In this document: positions 58,859 to 64,000 of the stretch, in pieces | Position numbering within the stretch: the first letter of the stretch is position 1 | Layout of the letters: each line of letters begins with the position of its first letter | Assembly (NCBI GenBank): GCA_029852735.1 | Contig: CM056809.1 | Coordinates: 75,982,444 to 76,046,443, forward strand | Length of the DNA stretch: 64,000 nt | Direction of reading: 5' to 3' | Source of the DNA: Persea americana | Lineage: Eukaryota > Streptophyta > Magnoliopsida > Laurales > Lauraceae | Notes under the pieces: model-generated | What the model saw: only the letters and a program-made list of their open reading frames with translations | The model's database searches: none | Told to the model about the DNA's origin: nothing | Program-made: the position numbers and the translations under genes

Positions 58859-60320
58859 CTGTGGATGTAAATAGCGGCCGATACGTAGTGTATCGACCGC
58901 AAAATCAGGCGTAGCGGTGGTCACCGCTATGCTTTTTGGTACTTATTGGCTCTCACAACTGTAGCGGCCAGTAGCGGCCGTTGCATTAACGTAGTGGCGC
59001 TACGTAATGGGTCCTGCTACTAAAGTTAAAAAAAAGAAAACAGAAGAAGAAAAGTCCCTACCCCTGTATATTCGTCCGACCAGGTATATTGAAGAAGAAA
59101 GAACAAAAGAAAGAAACTGCTAGTGCAAGATGAAGAAGAAGAAAGAAAGAACCAAAGAAAGAAAGAAAAAAGGAATAGCAGCTCCAAGGAGACATACCTG
59201 GAGAGCAGGAGGACGAGCAGCGGCACCATCTAGCACTAGCAGCAGCCACCAACAGCCACCACAGTAGCAGCAGCATTGAATCGTAGCACTCTTCCCTTCT
59301 TTTCCCTCTTTTCCTTTCCCTCCCTCCTTTTCCCTCTTTTCCTTTCCCTCTCTCGATGCCTCTGTTCTGGCGAAACCAAAAGGGCAGCGAATGCTCTAGC
59401 CAATTATGCCCTCCCGTCTTTTTTAAAGGGTAACATTTGGACCCAATTTGACCCACGGCCCACCTAATGGTGGATTCAAATAAAAAATTAAATGGGCCCC
59501 CAGCAAAAAGAACAACCTTAATTGGTGGGATCCACATAGAAGCCCAAGTATTAAAATAAAAAAAGCCACTCCCCAACCAAATATTAGTTAATTGAAATTA
59601 AGGACTTAGTGTTTTCAAAAAATAAATAAATTAAGGACTTAGCCAAACTTTATTCTAATTAAAAATAGCACCTAATCAAAATTTCACTCTAATTGGAAAT
59701 AGGCTCCAATCAAGATTTCACTCTAATTGGAAATAGGCCCCAACCAAATTTCACACCAATTGAAAATAGGGCCCCAACGAAATCTCATATTAACAAGAAA
59801 TAGAGCCCTGGCAAATGTCACTTTACTAAAAAATAGAGCCCAACCAAATTTCACTCTAATAGGACATAGGACCTAGTAAAATTTAACTCTAATAGTAATA
59901 GGAAATAAGGCCTGATCAAATTTCACTTTAACTGAAAACTTATCTCTCTCTCTCTATATATATATATATACATATATATATCAAAATGTAACTCTAAAAT
60001 GTTATAGTCTAAGCATAATGGTGATGATATTTTGTTTGATTATAAACATTTTTTCAGTTTTTAACTTAGCATAACTTACCAACATGAATATATATGAAAA
60101 AAATATATCAATATTATCGTTTTATAATCATACAACGATACAGGATTTCATGCTATGAGGGGACCGAAAAGACCATATATTCTAGCATTTTCCAATATTC
60201 TGGAATTTTTGGAAAAATTTTGGATTTTTTTGATAACTTTTTGAATCGCACAGCTATGCCGTTACGTAGCGCCTGCTATGTCGTGTTTTGGCGGTGGGCG
60301 TAGCCACTATTTTCATCCTT
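58859..60320. mobile_element. hAT-like non-autonomous element with TAGCGGCC subterminal motifs
   Basis: Left end CTGTGGATGTAAATAGCGGC; right end in reverse AAGGATGAAAATAGTGGC. Flanks TAGTAGGA (58851-58858) and GAGTAGGA (60321-60328) agree at seven of eight bases, the TSD length of hAT elements. TAGCGG, GTAGCG and CCGCTA motifs crowd both ends. Inside are a purine-rich/CT-rich stretch (59030-59350) and a 36-bp minisatellite. No transposase frame. Confidence 0.65.
59645..59940 (+). repeat. Minisatellite of about eight diverged ~36-bp units
   Basis: Each unit resembles TTTCACTCTAATTGGAAATA followed by GGCCCCAACCAAA. Conserved phrases recur at 59683, 59719, 59751, 59788 and 59845. Confidence 0.75.
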
Positions 60321-60329
60321 GAGTAGGAG

Positions 60330-61480
60330 GGGTTTTCTGCCTTATTTGTGACGTAGGACAAGTCCAAAATCAAGCCGGAAGGACAAGGGTAAGTGCTATT
60401 GTTTAGGTAGGAAGGGTTTTAGTTTTAAATTTTGAGTCGAAGATTGTTAAGGATAAATGCTAATTTTAAATTTTGAATATGAGATTGTTTAGGAAGGTCA
60501 TAGTTAGAGTTTATATAGGCCATTCTTATGTTTCTAATGAGAAAAGAATACAAAAGTTCACTCTCTTTTGGGGTTTTCCCTAGTTCTTTCTTGTGGACTC
60601 AGGGTTATGTTATTAGGTTGAGGATGGTGTTTCTTCATCCTTAATCCTTTTGCGTTACCATTATAAAAAATAACCTTGTATTTCTGCTACCCCAATTGGT
60701 ATTAGAGCGAGATTTTCCTTGGTTTAATGGCCAACGACAGATCGGATAGGAATTTCACCGGTGGTGCTAGCAAAAATCAAGCCAGATTGTAGCAGTGTTT
60801 GAGGCTTTCCAGCATCAAAATGAATGATCTTTCTCATTGTGAGAAGGTTGATTTGCAACCAAGTAGAAGATCCATCATAGTGCCGCAACATTTTCAAGAC
60901 TAGATGCAGTCAACCAAAGTCCTTGCAACGGACAAGCTACAGATGAAGACAATGAAGTATTCCACCCCTCACAAGTTTGGTTGGGTCAACAACAAAAACC
61001 ACCAAACGGAGGTAAGTGAGCAATGCCAACTCCCTTTTCAATTGGAAAATATTACAAGGATTAGGTTATTTGTGATGTGGGTGGCATGGATACCCGTCAT
61101 ATATTGTTGGGAGGCCATGATATAGATGCCATGTACAAATGTAAGGATAATGTCTACATTTTTGTAAAAGATGGCAGATAAATCACTTTTGCGACGACAA
61201 GGGAGAACTAGGCCAAAGCTTCTAAAGTGGAGGGGAAGTCCTTCCTAAGCATTAGCAACATCACGAAAGTATGAAAAGAGACTGGTGATGATGTAAAGCC
61301 TACAAATGTATGAGGCAAATTAATACCTAGGAATAGGATCGACAAATTAAGGAGATCATGCCAGATGATCTTTCTGATGGATCCTCCTATATGGTAAGAT
61401 CTCATACCAGGTGCTAGTTTGCCTAAGAGATTATTGTATGACCCCAAAGGAGAATGAGATCCTGTTGGGTCAAGTGATGC
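60330..61480 (+). mobile_element. Degenerate Gypsy-type LTR retrotransposon fragment
   Basis: An LTR-leader-like stretch is followed by TGGTATTAGAGC at 60697-60708, a primer-binding-site motif. Downstream, frames with stops encode CDVGGMDTRHILLG then YKCKDNVYIFVKDGR (about 61065-61170), the aspartic-protease-to-RT linker region of Gypsy Pol, and DLIPGASLPKRLLYDPKGE (about 61395-61455), the conserved segment before reverse transcriptase. In-frame stops and the short distances show deletion and decay. RT, RNase H and integrase are absent. Confidence 0.7.
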
Positions 61481-61489
61481 AGATAGACC

Positions 61490-61830
61490 TCAGGCCACAT
61501 GTGTAGGGCCCAAGTAGATTTAGGATTTTTTAATTCAGTAATTATATGTTAGTTTCTAATTTTATTTTAATTAGGATTAGGTTTCCAATGTTATTCAGTT
61601 TCCTAGTTTGATAGGTTTTCTTAGCCACCAAGTTTTCTTTCTTATTTATATGCATTGTAAGAGGAGAAATTCTGAGAGAGTTGATTAATGAAAATTGGGG
61701 TTTTCCATTGAGGTGCGTCCTCGTTTATGAGACTTATTGTGTCTTCGGACACGTGCTTCGGCACCCATTGTGCTTTGAGCACTTCCCATGCAAGCCCTAA
61801 CCCTAGGGCCTGCATCATTAAGTAGAAAAA
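61490..61830. mobile_element. LTR-like fragment
   Basis: GTGTAGGGCCCAAGTAGATT leads to AT-rich promoter-like sequence with TTATTTATATGCATTG and a leader with GAGAGAGTTGATTAATGAAA, as in plant LTR U3-R regions. It differs from the leader at 60400-60690, so it is probably a different element. Ends not resolved. Confidence 0.35.
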
Positions 61831-63030
61831 ATTGATTTAGAAGGATCAGGTCACAGAGGATATTATTTTCCAAGAACAACACCACCGCTGGGTCTTGTTT
61901 TAGATAGTTGTTCTATAATACAAAAGAACTCCCTAAAAGACTAGAATTCTCATAAAATTCAACAGAGGCAGCTGCAACAGCAACAACGCGCTTTTTCTAT
62001 GACTTCTCACTTGTCATCACAAACGGGGCAAGTTTTATTGTAAATGTGTTAGGAGCCAAGTTGTTTATTGCTAATGCAGAAGAAACCTAGACTAGATATC
62101 CAGCCAGATCATGTTTTGCAGCAACAAGTTATTCAGCAATTTATGTGAATGCATGATTCTACCAACTACAAGGGCATAATTCTCAATTGCAGGATATAAC
62201 TCTCCAGCAGGGACACCTGCAACAGTGAAATTTATACAACAACAGATATTGCAGTCTATGACTTCATGCCTCAAATGCAGTGGGACACATCCGGCGGTAG
62301 CAATGACAACATATCCTATATCTTTCATCTAGTATGAAGTAATCTTTTGTTAGTGTACACTGTGCTCGATGCAGTACATTTATCATCAACAATGACTACC
62401 TGATCATTTAAGGTTGCTGATTTGTTGAGTACCAAGCTCCGGAGGAACCAAAACAAAGCTCACTACCTCCCAGGGCTCTTCTGATTTGCACAAATGTATA
62501 AACAGCATTCCCACTTCACTAAATATTGTGATTGTAGATAGATCTAGATTCTAGAAGTATTCAAAAGAAGGCTGTTAAACATACAGATACACTAGCATAA
62601 TAACCCGTTCTTAGCACAGGTATGGGCAACATTACAACTTAAATATTGACGAATGAAAAAAATATCCATAAATTTTAGAAAAAAAGCAAAAGAAGAAAAT
62701 TGGAGGAGAAAGGAAATGGTAGAGTTTTGGTAGAAAGAGAGTTCCAAAAATGGAAAGGTGAAAGTTTGAAAAGTGGGTAGTAGATGTGGTTTTTGGTAAA
62801 GAGATAAAGTTAGTTTGCATTACATGAGTGGAGAGAAAACTGAAAAGATTTGAAAAAAAAGCATAACTGCCTGTCAAAGTTAAAACTGCAGGTCAAAATT
62901 AAACCCAAAACCTCTAAGCTTAGTATATTATAATGGAGTTATGCCAACAGGAACCTTCTCCATTTTTTTTTTTTTTTTAAGTAACCATAACTGGTATTAA
63001 AGAAAATAAGTGCAGAAAAAGGTAAAGATC
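61830..63030. other. PI4KA intron 4, unresolved part
   Basis: No gene, exon or bounded element can be supported. CAACAAC-type short repeats occur near 61965-61990. Confidence 0.45.
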
Positions 63031-63039
63031 AGATGCTAG

Positions 63040-63480
63040 GAAAGAAAAAAGGGAAATGAAAATATATAAAGAAACCCAAACTACAGGAATGACCATTTAA
63101 GAAAATAGTTCTCTCCGCTCCTTGATTTGCTAGAACATTATCCCTTATGTTAACTTCCCTTCTAATTTGATGAAATGACACATTCAGTAATCTTTGAAGG
63201 TTGGAAGATTTCGTTTCATGATACTTTGACGCTTCCAAGGGATGGTCAAATTTAAGGTATCCAATGAGTCTTTCTATTGTGATAGTGCTGGGAAAGGAAT
63301 AATCTTTTACAATTCTTAACACCTCCAAAGTAGCCAATTGTTCAGCTTCTTTGGACTCGAAAACTCATATTGGCTTTTGTAGTCTCAAATCAACCCTCAT
63401 ATCCCTGCTGACCTGGTTTATCTCTAGCTGCTCCAGCCACATTAAATTTTAAAACCACGTAGGGGGAGCCCACTGGATTG
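63040..63480 (-). pseudogene. Decayed L1-type RNase H domain
   Basis: On the minus strand, pieces in shifting frames read LKFNVAGAARDKPGQQGYEG, then VFESKEAEQLATLEVLRIVKD, then FHQIRREVNIRDNVLANQGAER. These are the start, the Glu-bearing helix and the C-terminal end of the RVT_3 RNase H domain of plant LINEs or related retro-derived ORFs. At least one frameshift and in-frame stops are present. No poly(A) or TSD was identified. Confidence 0.65.
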
Positions 63481-63752
63481 GATCTTCTCATTTCTCCTGT
63501 CTCTTAATTGCATTCTTCCGATCACATCCTAGTATGGATCATTTCTCCATTTCCCCTCTTTTCTTTGCCCTCCTTTTCTGTATTGGGAAGTTCTAAGTGT
63601 CATTTTCTAGCAATCACGTGGACTGAAATAAGGGAATTGAATTTGTTAGTATTATTTTCTTTTTTGTTCCATGCCATTTTCTAACTCTGTTATTACTCCT
63701 ATATTTCTCTGCTGTTTTCATCTCTCGTTTTCTTCTGGTTTGAAGCCACCCC

Positions 63753-63753
<1 letters not shown>

Positions 63754-63791
<38 letters not shown>
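63754..63791. repeat. (CT)n microsatellite
   Basis: About 19 CT units. Confidence 0.92.
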
Positions 63792-63793
<2 letters not shown>

Positions 63794-64000
63794 TTTGGGT
63801 GATCAGAATTGAGTAAATTATTAGAGCAAGCTGTCATCTAAGTCTAACCGTAAACTACATCGGACATCCAAGGTTATCTCATGTCATAGGCGAAGGTTGA
63901 AATCCCTGTTGGGGTGCTTCATTACAGCAGACCACTTGGATTGCGGAGATGTGTCCGTGGAATGTTTCTCATTTGGATTTTTAGCATTTTCTTTTTATTA

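Noticed and set aside
1..64000. CRISPR arrays, operons, phage, organellar inserts or a biosynthetic gene cluster
   Set aside because: Nothing of the kind was seen; the genes are spliced eukaryotic genes of unrelated function.

Overview
The window is plant nuclear DNA, almost certainly from a flowering plant. It is AT-rich, carries spliced genes with canonical GT-AG introns, and has long introns and spacers packed with plant transposable elements (TRIM, Gypsy-type LTRs, L1 LINEs, tRNA-derived SINEs, Harbinger- and hAT-type non-autonomous DNA elements). The species cannot be named from the sequence alone. No prokaryotic, viral, organellar, CRISPR or operon structure was seen.

Four protein genes can be assembled exon by exon. 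(1) 1-2725, plus strand, left-truncated: the last four exons of a methylesterase-family alpha/beta hydrolase, closest to the MES11-15 type. (2) 3536-17205, minus strand, complete: a 503-residue, probably plastid-targeted protein with two PRC-barrel-like repeats, in seven exons. Introns 1 and 2 hold a solo LTR, TRIM-type fragments, a decayed retroelement reading frame and a 5'-truncated L1. (3) About 19640-31696, plus strand, complete: an S6 kinase of the AGC family (488 residues, six coding exons), with a probable 5.2 kb leader intron and a 63-codon upstream ORF. (4) 51230-57901 and beyond, plus strand, right-truncated: the first four coding exons (576 residues) of phosphatidylinositol 4-kinase alpha. 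Its fourth intron is over 6 kb and runs past the window end.

Genes 1 and 2 are tail to tail, about 0.8 kb apart. Genes 2 and 3 are divergent, about 2.4 kb apart. A roughly 19.5 kb gene-poor block (31.7-51.2 kb) separates genes 3 and 4. It is a mosaic of insertions, several with intact target-site duplications: a solo LTR (39019-41442), a TRIM nested in a MITE (44117-44905), two Harbinger-like elements with internal repeats (45528-47413), and a 1.4 kb element rich in GGAATTCC (35350-36769).

The genes are housekeeping or regulatory: hormone-ester hydrolysis, a plastid protein of unknown role, TOR-S6K signalling and phosphoinositide synthesis. They are linked by position only and do not form a known system. 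The most informative signals are the insertion histories. I found no convincing previously undescribed biological system; the best candidates for follow-up are the S6K upstream ORF, the palindrome-rich solo-LTR family and the nested TRIM.
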